The translations under genes were made by a program, and so were the position numbers. Positions 1-7,747 of a DNA stretch of 64,000 bases are shown one piece after another. The stretch spans positions 28,372-92,371 of the forward strand of contig JAAWQX010000030.1 of assembly GCA_022800755.1 (NCBI GenBank), written 5' to 3'. Positions within the stretch are counted from its first letter, which is position 1, and each line of letters starts with the position of its first letter. This DNA is from Oscillospiraceae bacterium. GTDB taxonomy: Bacteria; Bacillota; Clostridia; Oscillospirales; Oscillospiraceae. A model generated the notes under the pieces. It was not told the origin of the DNA, did not search any database, and saw only the letters and a program-made list of their open reading frames with translations.

Positions 1-332
1 CATCTTCCATCAATATCCGTTGCGCTTGCCCCAATTCAACCGTCTACGCTGCCAGCAAAGGCGCTATCTATGCACTCACCCGCGGCGCTTCCGTGGAACT
101 GGCAGAATACGGCATCCGCTGCAACTGTGTTGCTCCCGGCTCAACGGACACGCCGATGAATGGGGAAATCGCTCGAGGGCGTTTCCCGAACTACACCGCA
201 CCCAAGCTGTCTATTCCCAGAATGGCAGACCCCATGGAGATTGCCAATGTCGCCTGCTTCCTGGCTTCTGATGACGCTTCCTATGTCACCGGTGAAGTTT
301 ACTTCGCGGTCGGCGGCTGGGGCACGAAATAA
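1..332 (+). CDS. SDR-family oxidoreductase, 5' truncated by window edge (copy 1 of tandem pair)
   Basis: This is the C-terminal ~110 residues of a classical short-chain dehydrogenase/reductase, read in the frame that starts at base 3. The Tyr-x3-Lys catalytic pair is visible as YAASK, followed by the conserved CVAPG turn and the C-terminal VTGEVYFAVGGWG strand that closes the Rossmann fold. It is nearly identical in protein (about six differences) to the complete SDR that starts 55 bases downstream, but many synonymous bases differ. The pair is therefore a tandem duplication that has been under purifying selection for some time. It probably oxidises or reduces a ring hydroxyl/ketone like its twin; the substrate is unknown. 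The start lies outside the window. Confidence 0.9.
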   Translation, partial: SSINIRCACPNSTVYAASKGAIYALTRGASVELAEYGIRCNCVAPGSTDTPMNGEIARGRFPNYTAPKLSIPRMADPMEIANVACFLASDDASYVTGEVYFAVGGWGTK

Positions 333-386
333 GGCGCATATATTTGAAACCAACTTCGTTTGAGCAAGAAAGGACAGGAATCGATC

Positions 387-1142
387 ATGGCTTATTCAGA
401 CAGATTTGAAGGAAAAGTCGCCGTGGTGACTGGCGGTACCACTGGCATTGGCCGCGCTATCGCCAGACAGGTCGTGCGGGACGGCGGCAAAGTCGTTGTC
501 GGTGCGCGTCATGATGATCTGTTCGCGGAGATCGTTGCGGAACTCGGCAGTGACAAGTGCCACTGCCAGAAATGTGACGTCGGCATCCGTGCGGATGTAG
601 ACGCGCTGATCCAAGCCGCTTACGATAAATTCGGCGGTTTTGACATTATGTTTGGCAACGCCGGCGTGAACCTCATGAAGAGCTTCCTGGAGTTTACCGA
701 GGAAGAGACCGACACCATCATGAACACCAACTTCAAGGGCATGTTCAACTGCACCCAGGCGGCAGGTCTGGCCTTCGTGGCCCACGGGACCAAGGGTTCC
801 ATCGTGAACACGACTTCCATCAATATCCGCTGCGCCTGCCCCAACTCCACAGTTTATGCAGCCAGCAAGGGCGCTGTTTACGCCCTCACCCGCGGCGCTT
901 CCGTGGAACTGGCCGAGTATGGCATCCGCTGCAACTGCGTCGCCCCCGGCCCCACGGACACTCCCATGAACGGTGAGATCTCCCGGGCACGTTTCCCGAC
1001 CTACACAGCCCCGAAACTGTCCATTCCCAGGATCTGCGACCCCATGGAGATTGCCAATGTGGCGTGCTTCCTGGCTTCTGACGACGCTTCCTACGTCACC
1101 GGTGAGGTGTACTTTGCTGTAGGCGGCTGGGGTACCAAGTAA
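387..1142 (+). CDS. SDR-family NAD(P)-dependent oxidoreductase (BaiA-like), copy 2
   Basis: A complete classical SDR of 251 residues. The N-terminal cofactor loop is TGGTTGIG, the active site has a Ser (NTTSIN) and YAASK, and the end is the same VTGEVYFAVGGWGTK as copy 1. I chose the ATG at 387, which follows AAGGACAGGAA, over the upstream TTG at 360. It lies 11 bases before a BaiE-like gene and is likely co-transcribed with it and the DUF169 gene. Family members such as BaiA oxidise or reduce steroid hydroxyls with NAD(H). The neighbourhood supports action on a cyclic alcohol/ketone, but the substrate is inference. The tandem near-copy suggests dosage or stereochemical specialisation. Confidence 0.92.
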   Translation: MAYSDRFEGKVAVVTGGTTGIGRAIARQVVRDGGKVVVGARHDDLFAEIVAELGSDKCHCQKCDVGIRADVDALIQAAYDKFGGFDIMFGNAGVNLMKSFLEFTEEETDTIMNTNFKGMFNCTQAAGLAFVAHGTKGSIVNTTSINIRCACPNSTVYAASKGAVYALTRGASVELAEYGIRCNCVAPGPTDTPMNGEISRARFPTYTAPKLSIPRICDPMEIANVACFLASDDASYVTGEVYFAVGGWGTK

Positions 1143-1153
1143 GGAGGCGCAGT

Positions 1154-1645
1154 ATGGTAACATTGGAAGAACTCGAACGGCGAATTCAGATTCAGGAAGA
1201 TATCCGGGCGATTGAACACCTGCAAGCTGATTACTGGGACTGTCTTGACCAAAAAGATTGGGTGGGTCTACGCGCCTGCTTCACCGACGATTTTGTCTTC
1301 ATGAACAAAACCACCGGCGGCCGCTATGAGGGCGGAGACGGCATGGTAGAGACCATGAAGGGCAAATTCACGGAACAGGTCACTTCCAGCCACCACGGGC
1401 ATCACCATTGGGTGGAGATCACCGGCGAGGCCACCGCCATCGGCCACTGGGCCCTGGAAGATGACCTCTGGGATTCCGTCAACGGCGGCGAGTTCGTGGG
1501 CAGAGCCCATTATGACAACAAGTATGTGAAAATCAACGGACGTTGGTACGTGGCCGAAATGGCGCTGACCTATCTCCGGGGAGAAGGCAGCATCAAAAAA
1601 CGGTACGATGACTGTGCCAACGCGTATAAAGTATTTCTGATGTGA
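1154..1645 (+). CDS. SnoaL/NTF2-fold protein resembling BaiE dehydratase
   Basis: A 163-residue protein preceded by a strong AAGGAGG. Its layout matches my recollection of bile acid 7-alpha-dehydratase BaiE: an N-terminal helix with DYWDCLDQKDW (the Tyr and Asp positions that are catalytic in BaiE), a central HHGHH where BaiE has its catalytic His, a GHWALEDDLWD strand and a C-terminal YDNKYVKINGRWYV strand. Family members do acid/base chemistry (dehydration or isomerisation) on ring substrates in a cone-shaped alpha+beta barrel. Neighbouring SDR and enoate reductase genes fit a dehydration-reduction route. It differs clearly from BaiE elsewhere, so a different substrate is likely. The similarity was judged by eye and from memory, without alignment software. 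Confidence 0.75.
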   Translation: MVTLEELERRIQIQEDIRAIEHLQADYWDCLDQKDWVGLRACFTDDFVFMNKTTGGRYEGGDGMVETMKGKFTEQVTSSHHGHHHWVEITGEATAIGHWALEDDLWDSVNGGEFVGRAHYDNKYVKINGRWYVAEMALTYLRGEGSIKKRYDDCANAYKVFLM

Positions 1646-1655
1646 GGCGAATGCT

Positions 1656-2411
1656 ATGAAGTATACAAACGAACAATGGAAAGCACTGAGCGACCGCATT
1701 ATGCTCACCCTGCGACCCACGCAGCACCCCGTGGTAATGAAGTTTATCTCTACCCAGGAAGAGTTTGACACGGTCCCCAATCTGACCTACTGCCAGAACA
1801 AGGCCTCTACCTGCAAGCTCATCGGCATGGCCGCGCATTTCCAGGCAGCCTTTGCCCTGACCCGGGACCACTTCTCCGGCTACTACTGCGCCATGAACAA
1901 TGGGTGCATGGAAGTCAATCAGGAGTTCAAGGACGGCGCGATTCTTTACAAGGCCCCCACGCCCTGGCACCATGACCAAGAGGACGCGAAAAAGCACATC
2001 GCTTCCAACATGCAGTTCCTGCCCGAAACGCCCTACTTGGGCATCGTGTGCGCGCCGCTGTGCAACTGCGACATTCCGGAAGCCGACGTCATCGCCCTGC
2101 AGCTTCCCACCCAGGCGGCGTTCCATCTGCTGGCCGGTTATGTGGAGAGCAACTGGGAGCGTCTGGAGTTCCCCTTCAGCGGCGAATCCAACTGCGCGGA
2201 TACCTGGATGCGGACTTTGAAAGAGGGCAAGATCGGCGTATCTCTGGGCTGCCGCGGCGACCGCGCCACCGGCGCTCTGGCTTACGGCGAGGTGCGCGTT
2301 ACCATGACCACCGAGCAGCTGCTCAAGGCGCTGGACGGCGTGGATACCGTCACCAAAAACGGCATCCTTTACCCGTACAATCCCACCTGCCTGTATAAGG
2401 ACGCATTTTAA
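1656..2411 (+). CDS. DUF169 family protein
   Basis: A 251-residue soluble protein recognisable as the DUF169 (COG2043-like) family by its early PVVMKF, the central GYYCAMNNGCM segment and the late Cys/Gly-rich SLGCRGDRA motif. Several conserved cysteines (TYCQNKAS, CAPLCNCDIPEADV) could bind metal. The function of the family is unsettled. Members occur next to redox and anaerobic aromatic or C1 genes. Here it is the last gene of the SDR-BaiE-like operon, with 10 bases between it and the preceding gene and a strong terminator after it. Its position suggests an accessory or enzymatic role in the same pathway; no reaction can be assigned. Confidence 0.75.
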   Translation: MKYTNEQWKALSDRIMLTLRPTQHPVVMKFISTQEEFDTVPNLTYCQNKASTCKLIGMAAHFQAAFALTRDHFSGYYCAMNNGCMEVNQEFKDGAILYKAPTPWHHDQEDAKKHIASNMQFLPETPYLGIVCAPLCNCDIPEADVIALQLPTQAAFHLLAGYVESNWERLEFPFSGESNCADTWMRTLKEGKIGVSLGCRGDRATGALAYGEVRVTMTTEQLLKALDGVDTVTKNGILYPYNPTCLYKDAF

Positions 2412-2425
2412 TTCTCCTCTTCAAT

Positions 2426-2469
2426 AAACAAACAGCGCCTGTGTCAAATGACACAGGCGCTGTTTGTTT
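2426..2469. terminator. Bidirectional Rho-independent terminator
   Basis: A 21-bp perfect inverted repeat (arms AAACAAACAGCGCCTGTGTCA and its complement) around a 2-base loop, with A-rich and T-rich flanks. It sits between the convergent DUF169 and HxlR genes and can serve both. Confidence 0.9.
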
Positions 2470-2470
2470 T

Positions 2471-2920
2471 TCAATATTTGAAAACGATCTCAACAGATTT
2501 TTCAAGTTCCTCGGACTGATATCCGTACCGCAAAATATCATGATCTTTCACACCATGGGTTCGGTCCAGCAAATCAGTATCCGTAAATCGGTCGCTGGCC
2601 ATAGCGCCCCAATCCCGCATATACAAAATCACAGGCGCCAGGAGCTTTCCCCGTTCCGACAAGCTATATTCTACCCGCAGCGGCTTTTCATCGTACTCCA
2701 TGCGTGTGATGATGCCGTCCCGCTCCAATTCCTGGAGCTGCTGCGTGAACATCTTATGGGAAATATCCCAAGGTACTCTTCGCTTCAGTTCTCCATAACG
2801 GCAGGTGTTGTCGGGTGCGTCATGGAGATACCAGATAATAAATGGCTTCCACTTTCCGCTGATCGCGGTAAAAGCGAAATTTAAACTGCAAGTCGCCAAA
2901 TCATGTCGTTTTTCCGCCAT
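2471..2920 (-). CDS. HxlR-family transcriptional regulator
   Basis: A 149-residue winged-helix regulator with the HxlR signature: an N-terminal Cys (ATCSLNFA), then GKWKPFIIWYLHD, a YGELKRRV recognition region, HKMFTQQLQELERDG and a wing ending VEYSLSERG. HxlR proteins often sense reactive carbonyls, aldehydes or thiol-active compounds through the N-terminal Cys. It is convergent with the catabolic operon and downstream of the transport operon, so it may regulate either. An extra ~35 residues lie C-terminal to the usual domain. Start ATG at 2920 follows a G-rich stretch (GGGGGACC). Regulation of the neighbouring genes is inferred from position only. Confidence 0.9.
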   Translation of the reverse strand: MAEKRHDLATCSLNFAFTAISGKWKPFIIWYLHDAPDNTCRYGELKRRVPWDISHKMFTQQLQELERDGIITRMEYDEKPLRVEYSLSERGKLLAPVILYMRDWGAMASDRFTDTDLLDRTHGVKDHDILRYGYQSEELEKSVEIVFKY

Positions 2921-3074
2921 TACGGTCCCCCAACATCTTATATTTTTATTTTATTATAGCATGTGGTCTTTGTAATTGCAAGGGAACTGTCCCGGCAAAT
3001 CATGTGCCTATGTTTTGCAGGAAACGCAAGAAAACCGCCTGAACAGTCAGTCAAGCGATTTTCATTTTCTGATT

Positions 3075-4466
3075 CTATAAATAAAACACGCCGGTATAAA
3101 TCCAAATCGGCACAGTGAGGACGACCGCGGACAAGCAAAGCGACAGATAAACCGCGCAGTATTTTGCCGCTTCTTTTTGTCCGATCATCTCGCCGTCCAG
3201 CGCGTAATACGCCGCCACATAAACGGGATTTTGATACATGAAAAACCAAGGGCAAATCACCGCATAAACCGTAAAACCGATCACCCAGGGATTGATTCCG
3301 AGACTGAGGGAGAGCGGAATCAGAAACACCATCGTGATATTTGCGGCCGCAAATTCCGAGGCAATGACAAACCGCAGCAGAACCGTAATAAGCCCCACGC
3401 AGATCACCAACAGCCACGGCGCGGAAGATACCCGGTAAAAAACAGGGCTGCAAAGTCCCACGATCCAATCATTGATGCCCAAAGCTTCAAAGGCCGGCGC
3501 AATCCCGAACAGGACCCCCACATAAATCACAGGACCCCAGTTCATCCCGGAATAAAATGTATCAGTACTCACAATTTTAAGCCCCAGCATTACACACATG
3601 GCGGCAATGGCCACAAGATGTGCCGGAAGCCCGTGCAGTTCCTCGGTGGTCCACAGCAGCATGGTGACCAGCACGACGGACAGCATCCGCCGTTCCGCGC
3701 CGGACATCGGGCCAAGCACTTCAAGCTGCCGGTCAATCTCGTCCTTGCCATGCGTTTCCGGGTCTTTTGGTTTGTAAAACAGCATCAACGCCGCAAAATT
3801 GGCAATGCTTACCAGTAAAAACCACGGCAAGGCAGCGACAAACCAACGCCACATTGTAAATCGGCCTGCAATTTCTGCCGGATATAATCCCAAAAATGTG
3901 TATCCCAGCACAGACGCGCTGATAAACAGCGGGCCGGCACTTCGCAGACCGGTAAGCATGGCGAGAAACAGGCCAGCCGCCGCTTTGCCGTTGGGCTCGT
4001 ATCCCATAGAATCGCTGATTCCCTTTGACAGCGGCGCCAAAATCGCAGATTTTGCACTCAGGTTGGGGATGAACGGCCCAATCACGGTGCCCACAGTAAT
4101 CAGCCCAAGGGCCTGGGCGGGGAAATTACCGGGAAAAATCTTCAGGATGTACAGGGATATCCGTTTCAGCAATCCGCTTTTGCTGATTCCCAAGCTTAAA
4201 GCAAAGGAAGACAGCAGTAGCCATACAGAAGATTCCGAAAACGCCGCAAGCATTGTCTTTGACGGGATCCCGCACACCAGAATAAACAGCACGCCCATGA
4301 TGAGGGCCGTGACAAATTCCGGTAAAATCTTAAAGATCCACCAAACAATTGCCCACAAAAGAATACCAAGGGCCATTTTAGCCGGGAGTTCCAAGCCGGG
4401 AATCGGCAAAAATGCCACGGCGATGCCAAGGAGAATTCCAATCATTGCGGCAATCGTTTGCTTCAT
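3075..4466 (-). CDS. DASS/SLC13-type anion symporter family permease
   Basis: A 463-residue integral membrane protein with about 11-12 hydrophobic segments and the divalent-anion:sodium symporter (DASS) layout: two repeats each carrying an SxT-like turn (for example LSAKSAILAPLS and ASEFAAANITMVFLIP). Known family members import dicarboxylates, citrate or sulfate with Na+. It is the last gene of the TRAP operon, 15 bases after dctM. This is unusual because TRAP and DASS systems transport overlapping kinds of organic anions. It may export a product, exchange substrates or provide a second uptake route. The RBS (GGGAAA) is weak, suggesting translational coupling to dctM. Confidence 0.82.
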   Translation of the reverse strand: MKQTIAAMIGILLGIAVAFLPIPGLELPAKMALGILLWAIVWWIFKILPEFVTALIMGVLFILVCGIPSKTMLAAFSESSVWLLLSSFALSLGISKSGLLKRISLYILKIFPGNFPAQALGLITVGTVIGPFIPNLSAKSAILAPLSKGISDSMGYEPNGKAAAGLFLAMLTGLRSAGPLFISASVLGYTFLGLYPAEIAGRFTMWRWFVAALPWFLLVSIANFAALMLFYKPKDPETHGKDEIDRQLEVLGPMSGAERRMLSVVLVTMLLWTTEELHGLPAHLVAIAAMCVMLGLKIVSTDTFYSGMNWGPVIYVGVLFGIAPAFEALGINDWIVGLCSPVFYRVSSAPWLLVICVGLITVLLRFVIASEFAAANITMVFLIPLSLSLGINPWVIGFTVYAVICPWFFMYQNPVYVAAYYALDGEMIGQKEAAKYCAVYLSLCLSAVVLTVPIWIYTGVFYL

Positions 4467-4481
4467 ATGTTTCCCGTTCGT

Positions 4482-5810
4482 TCAGCCAACCAAGTGGTTC
4501 GGCAACCAGGTGACGATCTGCGGAAAGACCGTACACAAAATAAACACCGCAATCTGGATTCCCATAAACGGCCACACGCCTCGGATCGTCTCCGCCGTGG
4601 TGATATCATCTTTGGCAACACCCTGGAAATAGAAGATGGACGCCGCCATCGGCGGTGAGAGGAACGCAGTTTGCATGATGAGCGCCATCATGCTCAGGAA
4701 ATAGCAGGCATCAAATCCCGCCGCCGTGGCGATCGGCACAAAAATGGGAATGGTGATCATACACACCGCGATCCAGTCCATAAGGAAACCCAGCAGGAAG
4801 ATCACTGCCATCATCAGGACAAATACGCCCCACTTGCCCAGGGGCAAAGCGGCAAACAGGTTTGTTACCGCGGAGCTGCAGCCAAGCCGCATAAAGACCG
4901 TGACGAACAGATTGCCAAAGGCCGACACAGCATAGACCATGCCCGTGAGTTTGATGGATTCTATCAGGGTATTTTGTATGACTTCTTTATTGATGGAATG
5001 GGTAAACAGCGCAATGCAGAACGACGCCAAAACGCCCAATGCCGCCGCTTCCGTCGCAGGGCACCAGCCCAGCCAAATCGCGCCCAGAACCGAGAAAATG
5101 ACCAATGCTACCGGCAGAACATTTACAATGCAGCCTTTCAAAATCTCGCCTTTGGTGTGCTGCGCCAGTACCTCTTCCGGCAGCGGCGGCGCGTAGTCCT
5201 TTTTCACAATGGAAATGACTTTAATATAAACGATATAAGCAATACTCAGCAAAACACCGGGAACCATTGCGCCGTAAAACAGTTTGCCCACGGAAACATT
5301 CGCGGCGCTGCCCATAAACACCAGCATAATGCTGGGCGGAATCAAAATGCCGAGGGTGCCACCGGAAATGATGACGCCGGCCGTGAGGGATTTATTGTAT
5401 TTTGCCTCCAGCATCGGCTTGGTGAACAGCAGTCCCATCGATACGACGGACGCGCCCACGATGCCTGTAGTGGCCGCAAACAGGATGGCGATCATCGTCG
5501 CCGCCACCGCCATGCCGCCCCGCTGTTTTCCCAGAGCCAGAGACAGGTTGTCAAATAAGCGTCCCGCTACGCCGGATTGGTTGAGCAATTGCCCCATCAA
5601 CACAAACAGCGGCACCGCCAAAAGACCGTAATCCTTGCAGTATTTAAAAAGGCTGAAATAAATCAGCTGGAACACCCCGGGGCCCCAGAATGCTAAGCCG
5701 GAAATCAGTGCAACGCCGCCCAGCGCGGCAAACAGATAATATCCGGAAAAAATGAAAAATAAGAGCATCACGCCCATAATAACAGCAACTGTTAATCCGC
5801 TGACGGTCAT
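4482..5810 (-). CDS. TRAP transporter large permease (DctM-type)
   Basis: A 442-residue, roughly 12-helix membrane protein of the TRAP DctM family, with typical GLLAVPLFVLMGQLLNQSG, ATTGIVGASVVSMG and GGTLGILIPPSIMLV motifs. It is the Na+-coupled translocation subunit that pairs with DctQ and receives substrate from DctP. Its start overlaps the dctQ stop by 4 bases (ATGA), showing translational coupling. The operon points to uptake of a carboxylate or sulfonate-type organic anion; the real ligand is unknown. Confidence 0.95.
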   Translation of the reverse strand: MTVSGLTVAVIMGVMLLFFIFSGYYLFAALGGVALISGLAFWGPGVFQLIYFSLFKYCKDYGLLAVPLFVLMGQLLNQSGVAGRLFDNLSLALGKQRGGMAVAATMIAILFAATTGIVGASVVSMGLLFTKPMLEAKYNKSLTAGVIISGGTLGILIPPSIMLVFMGSAANVSVGKLFYGAMVPGVLLSIAYIVYIKVISIVKKDYAPPLPEEVLAQHTKGEILKGCIVNVLPVALVIFSVLGAIWLGWCPATEAAALGVLASFCIALFTHSINKEVIQNTLIESIKLTGMVYAVSAFGNLFVTVFMRLGCSSAVTNLFAALPLGKWGVFVLMMAVIFLLGFLMDWIAVCMITIPIFVPIATAAGFDACYFLSMMALIMQTAFLSPPMAASIFYFQGVAKDDITTAETIRGVWPFMGIQIAVFILCTVFPQIVTWLPNHLVG

Positions 5811-6364
5811 ACACGCTCCTCCTTTTTCACAGCCTGCAGTCTTTGGACCAGCTTCAGCACTTCAGCCACACCCTGTAAAATCAAAATCATCAGGCTGATT
5901 GCCATCACGATTTTTGTGGGCCAGATAGGTGCCTGCCAGGAGCCGGTGCTGATGAGTTCCATCGCCGCCACTGACGTGATGGCTTCCCGGATGCAAACAA
6001 CAGTACCGCAGAGCGTGAGAGGGAAAAACAGCAGTGCAAACAGGCACAAATCCAAAATACACTTCACCTTTTCCGGCAATTTCGCGTAAAAAGCGTCAAT
6101 TCGCACCATAGCGCCGTTTTTCATGGCATAGCCAAAGCTCAGCACCGCCGCGCAGCCACCGATGATGTAGCAGGTGCCGTATGCCCAGGTCGTCGGACTG
6201 TTGAATACGTTTCTGGCAATGATCTCATATAAAAATACCAGCACCAACGGAACCAGCAAATACGATGCGAAGCGTCCCGCGCCTTCCGAAATCAATTCAA
6301 TGCCACGGATAACTTTGTCCATCCAAGTGGGTGTGCTTTGCATCAAAGCGCCTTGTTCATCCAT
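5807..6364 (-). CDS. TRAP transporter small permease (DctQ-type)
   Basis: A four-helix membrane protein of 185 residues with the DctQ features: first helix VPLVLVFLYEIIARNVFNSP, then WAYGTCYIIGGCAAVLSFGYAMKNGAMVRIDAFYAKLP. The ORF track begins at 6397, but an AAGGAGCG sits 8 bases before the ATG at 6364, so I take that as the start. It is the middle gene of the dctP-dctQ-dctM operon and overlaps dctM by 4 bases. Confidence 0.92.
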   Translation of the reverse strand: MDEQGALMQSTPTWMDKVIRGIELISEGAGRFASYLLVPLVLVFLYEIIARNVFNSPTTWAYGTCYIIGGCAAVLSFGYAMKNGAMVRIDAFYAKLPEKVKCILDLCLFALLFFPLTLCGTVVCIREAITSVAAMELISTGSWQAPIWPTKIVMAISLMILILQGVAEVLKLVQRLQAVKKEERV

Positions 6365-6439
6365 CGTCAACGCTCCTTCCATGAAAGATTGAAACACAAG
6401 CAGAGGGGTGTTCTGCTTGTGTTGTTTATGATCAAGGCT

Positions 6440-7519
6440 TTATTTGCCCGCTTCTACCGCTTCGTTCCAGCTCTTCGTTGCCTGGATATAAGCTTGCTGG
6501 GAATTATAAATCTTCGCGAACAGAGGATTGCTCTCACACTTTTCCTGATAATAACGGGCACCAACTTCCTTGATTGTCTGGATGTCTTCCTCCGGCAGCG
6601 TATAAATGGTGAGCTTTCCCTGGTCTGCCAGCTCTTCAAACTTCAGCCAGGCTTCGGCGTTGGCAACACGGTCATCCGCCCAGTTCTTCGCCATCATCGC
6701 CAAACAGGAAGTTCTAATGATGTTTTGAATTTGCTCGTCCATGTCATTCCACACGTCCTTGTTGATGAGCAGCAGATACGCCGCGCTGGACTGGTGGATG
6801 CCGGGGACCGTCATATAAGGCGCCACTTCCTGGAAGCCGGCAGCCCAGTTGGTGGCGGGGCTGGAATACTCACAGCCGTCGATGGTGCCGCGAGACAGCG
6901 CCTCATAGCATTCGCCGCCGTCCATGGATACGACCGACACGCCCAAGATGGTCTCAATATTCGCCCAGTCGGAAACGCCGCGAATCTTCAGACCCTTCAT
7001 ATCGTTCAGGCAGGCAACGGGTTTGGTGGAGTGCAGGAAAATCTCGGAATCCACAACGCCGCAGGGGAAGGCAACCACATTGTCCGCCACTTCACTGATA
7101 ACCTCATTCAAAATCTGTTCGCCTTCACCGGCGATGTACCAGCCCATGTACTCATCAAACGTCATGCCCAGGGGCAGCGCGCTCAGGATTCCCAAGCTGT
7201 CGTCGGAAAAGTTCGTAGCCGTCATCTGTGCGCAGTCCAGCGTGCCGTTGGACACCGCCTGAAGCATGTCCACCGTCGGCACCACAGAGTTCGTCGCCAG
7301 GCAATCCATGGTCACCCGGCCGCCGGAACAATCCACAATCGTCTTAGATAAGTCAGACGCATACTGGTAAGGGCCGCCGCCGGCACTAAAACCGCATTGA
7401 TATACCAAGTTATACGCTTTTCCGCTGCTTGCGGTGCCTTCCGTCTGTACTGTGCAACCTGCAAAGCAAGTCATCATCAGGCACAAGGCCAGAGCCGCAG
7501 CTAAATATCTCTTTTTCAT
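6440..7519 (-). CDS. TRAP transporter solute-binding lipoprotein (DctP-type)
   Basis: A 359-residue extracytoplasmic substrate-binding protein. The true start is the ATG at 7519 (MKKRYLAAAL), preceded by AAAGGAG; the longer ORF to 7726 has no such signal. The signal peptide ends in a lipobox (MTCFAGC), so the protein is membrane-anchored. DctP-family landmarks are VPTVDMLQAVSNGTLD near the N-terminus, the hinge MKGLKIRG (whose Arg normally contacts a ligand carboxylate) and the DGCEYSSPATNW segment. It is the first gene of the TRAP-DASS operon and diverges from the OYE reductase gene at 7748, so the two units probably share a control region. Confidence 0.93.
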   Translation of the reverse strand: MKKRYLAAALALCLMMTCFAGCTVQTEGTASSGKAYNLVYQCGFSAGGGPYQYASDLSKTIVDCSGGRVTMDCLATNSVVPTVDMLQAVSNGTLDCAQMTATNFSDDSLGILSALPLGMTFDEYMGWYIAGEGEQILNEVISEVADNVVAFPCGVVDSEIFLHSTKPVACLNDMKGLKIRGVSDWANIETILGVSVVSMDGGECYEALSRGTIDGCEYSSPATNWAAGFQEVAPYMTVPGIHQSSAAYLLLINKDVWNDMDEQIQNIIRTSCLAMMAKNWADDRVANAEAWLKFEELADQGKLTIYTLPEEDIQTIKEVGARYYQEKCESNPLFAKIYNSQQAYIQATKSWNEAVEAGK

Positions 7520-7624
7520 AATAACAACTCCTTTACAACTTCCGCAAAATTGAACAAAAAAAGCACCTTTTTGTCCAATTTCCTCCCTTTTGCTCATATT
7601 ATAGGGGCTTGTCAGAAAAATGGC

Positions 7625-7668
7625 AATTACGCACTTTTTGGTTAGTACGAACAAAAAAGTGGGTAATT
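7625..7668. promoter_or_regulatory. Imperfect palindrome in the dctP/OYE divergent intergenic region (candidate operator)
   Basis: Arms AATTACGCACTTTTTGGTT and AACAAAAAAGTGGGTAATT are complementary at all but a few positions around AGTACG. The site lies between the divergent TRAP operon and the OYE reductase gene and is the right size for a dimeric regulator. The regulator is not identifiable. Confidence 0.45.
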
Positions 7669-7747
7669 GACATTCTTCAATTGTGTAAGTGATAATAGTC
7701 ATACCATTAACATTTCTCACCAGCATACCAAAATTCAGGAGGCAATC

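Noticed and set aside
396-1163. 255-aa minus-strand ORF opposite the SDR
   Set aside because: Mirror-frame shadow of a real SDR gene with strong codon bias; no RBS and no recognisable domain.
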